A stretch of DNA of 42,264 nucleotides from Ruminococcus sp. (lineage in GTDB: Bacteria > Bacillota > Clostridia > Oscillospirales > Ruminococcaceae), in the NCBI GenBank assembly GCA_029060755.1, contig JAIDTI010000089.1, forward strand, positions 65,744 to 108,007, given 5' to 3'. The stretch's first letter is position 1. Every line of letters starts with the position of its first letter. Both the position numbers and the translations under genes were made by a program. A model generated the notes under the pieces. That model had not been told where the DNA came from, searched no databases, and saw only the letters and a program-made list of their open reading frames with translations. This document shows positions 41,163 to 42,264 of this stretch, one piece after another.

Positions 41163-42264
41163 TTAGGTTTTGACTATATCAAATACTGTTGTAGCTTCAG
41201 TCGGATATTTTTTATTATTTTTATCATAATATTCTTTGTCATTGAGTTTTAATTCTATATCAAAAACGGCATAATCATAGACTATATGTAAAATAGTTGA
41301 ACCTTCTGTTTTTGTTTTGTCATTATCAGGATATGTGTATTTTCCTTCCAGACTATATGTAAATGGTGGAAGAAGATAGTATCTCAAAGTTGGCTCATAA
41401 TCAAAATTAATACTGTCAACAGGAACGTATATTCGCAATTTTGCAGGCTTACCTTTTATTTTCCAACATGGTGTGACTGCTACAGATTCACTGTCTAATA
41501 TTGGTGTTTTATCGACAGTTATTGAATACTTGTCGCCGTTTTTTTCATCGCAGGCAAAACTTTTATCATCTAATTTTGAGTACATGAAGCCGTCCGATTG
41601 ATGTATATTCATTTTATTATATTTTTGTTGGGTTTTTGTATGATTATTACCGAAAAAATGAGCATATTCTGATATATATGGAGCAAATTTATAAGCATCA
41701 TAATCTCTGTTGTGAAAATTATAATCCTTTATTTTTTCTATGTCATTTTCAGAATAACATGATATAAGCATGACATCATAGCCAATATCTGAATCAAGCA
41801 TTTCGTCAAAAAAATCAAAATCCGTTTTTTCAGATAAATCATTATTGACGTAGTAAGCTGTTATTCCAATAAGTGTATCACCTATGAAATCAAGTATATT
41901 TGTTCCGTCATAATACATAGTATGAAAAGTTTCGCATGGAGCAATACATTTTATTGTTAGGTCTTTTTGTTCAGGAATATATGACTTAATATATTTACAA
42001 AAATCGTCCCATATTTGTTCTTCTTGATAATTGTCAGAATAAACTATATTTTCTACAGCATGATTATCTGAATCAAAATCAGCCCATACTGTAAATTTAC
42101 GTTCATCATCTGAACAAACCAGTCCTATGCGTTGTGTGTTGTTTTGGGACGTCAGACGTTTTTCGTTTTCCTTTACAACAACTGTTTTTGTTATTTTTGG
42201 TTTAAATCCGTATTTCTGTTCTATATATTCATATGTGGTTATTTTTGCTTTATTTATATAGTCT
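41163..42264 (-). CDS. Unknown protein, partial (N-terminus outside window)
   Basis: The minus-strand frame ending at 41163 has no stop up to the window edge, so at least 367 codons are coding; the internal ATG at 41918 is not the true start. The visible part (for example KYGFKPKITKTVVVKENEKR, FTVWADFDSDNHAVENIVYSDNYQEEQIWDDF, then a beta-rich C-terminal part with LRYYLLPPFTYSLEGKYTYPD) is rich in Asp, Lys, Asn and Tyr. I do not recognise the family. This style is common in exported proteins and lipoproteins of Ruminococcus, but the signal region is not in the window, so export is only a guess. Confidence 0.7.
   Translation of the reverse strand, partial: DYINKAKITTYEYIEQKYGFKPKITKTVVVKENEKRLTSQNNTQRIGLVCSDDERKFTVWADFDSDNHAVENIVYSDNYQEEQIWDDFCKYIKSYIPEQKDLTIKCIAPCETFHTMYYDGTNILDFIGDTLIGITAYYVNNDLSEKTDFDFFDEMLDSDIGYDVMLISCYSENDIEKIKDYNFHNRDYDAYKFAPYISEYAHFFGNNHTKTQQKYNKMNIHQSDGFMYSKLDDKSFACDEKNGDKYSITVDKTPILDSESVAVTPCWKIKGKPAKLRIYVPVDSINFDYEPTLRYYLLPPFTYSLEGKYTYPDNDKTKTEGSTILHIVYDYAVFDIELKLNDKEYYDKNNKKYPTEATTVFDIVKT

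Noticed and set aside
1..42264. Mobile elements, tRNA or rRNA genes, CRISPR arrays, prophage
   Set aside because: I looked for transposase motifs, flanking inverted repeats, tRNA-like cloverleaf sequences and phage genes and found none that can be supported by reading alone.

Overview
The window is AT-rich chromosomal DNA from a Gram-positive bacterium of the class Clostridia, most likely a Ruminococcus-like member of the Oscillospiraceae. The evidence is the strong AGGAGG ribosome binding sites, textbook sigma-A promoters (TTGACA-17-TATAAT), a SAM-I riboswitch on metK, a MurE with the DNPR motif typical of meso-diaminopimelate addition, threonine-rich surface linkers, and gene families such as RqcH, TrmK, DivIVA and class B sortases. 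I see no mobile element, CRISPR array, tRNA or rRNA. This is mostly core genome, with a few unusual proteins and several RNA leaders.

Layout. 1-975 (-): 5' part of a glutamine synthetase-like protein that has lost several active-site residues. 1133-4445 (+): ferrous iron uptake operon feoA-feoA-feoB plus a small Cys-rich membrane protein. 4574-5887 (+): orphan solute-binding lipoprotein. 5946-8457 (-): rpmG-secE-nusG-rplK-rplA operon with two L1-type leader motifs. 8488-12522: hypothetical genes and a NifS-like cysteine desulfurase / unknown ORF / ThiI set for thiolation. 12624-16492 (+): two class B sortases and a secreted SpoIID/LytB-type protein whose conserved motifs are in permuted order. 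16650-29970 (+): division and cell wall (dcw) cluster rsmH, ftsL, a PASTA penicillin-binding protein, murE, mraY, ftsW, murG, murA, ftsQ/divIB, ftsZ. 30020-32247 (+): DivIVA-like coiled-coil protein and a sigma-70 family factor. 32354-38460 (+): small metal or redox proteins, a TrmK-Nif3 fusion, RlmA, RqcH, a 3-methyladenine glycosylase, a GNAT acetyltransferase and small unknowns. 38478-41161 (+): pnuC behind a structured leader, metK behind a SAM-I riboswitch, and a hypothetical gene. 41163-42264 (-): C-terminal part of an unknown protein that runs off the window.

How the genes work together. The dcw block makes lipid-linked peptidoglycan precursor (MurA, MurE, MraY, MurG) and builds the septum (FtsL, FtsQ, FtsW, transpeptidase, FtsZ); the DivIVA-like protein follows directly. 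The sortase/SpoIID block just upstream acts on the cell surface. The SpoIID-like protein and FtsQ both end in extracytoplasmic seven-residue repeats beginning Tyr-Asp-Tyr, and FtsZ carries a Tyr-Ser-Asp-Arg-Gly repeat in its C-terminal linker. The operon starting at rpmG supplies translation and transcription factors. NifS and ThiI probably form a sulfur relay to tRNA or thiamine. MetK and PnuC supply SAM and an NAD precursor, each behind a structured RNA leader.

Most noteworthy observations: the degenerate glutamine synthetase, the permuted SpoIID domain, the Tyr-rich heptad tails shared by neighbouring cell-envelope genes, the duplicated L1-binding-like leader motif, the pnuC leader, and the repeated GTTAGT-type candidate operator in the feo operon.
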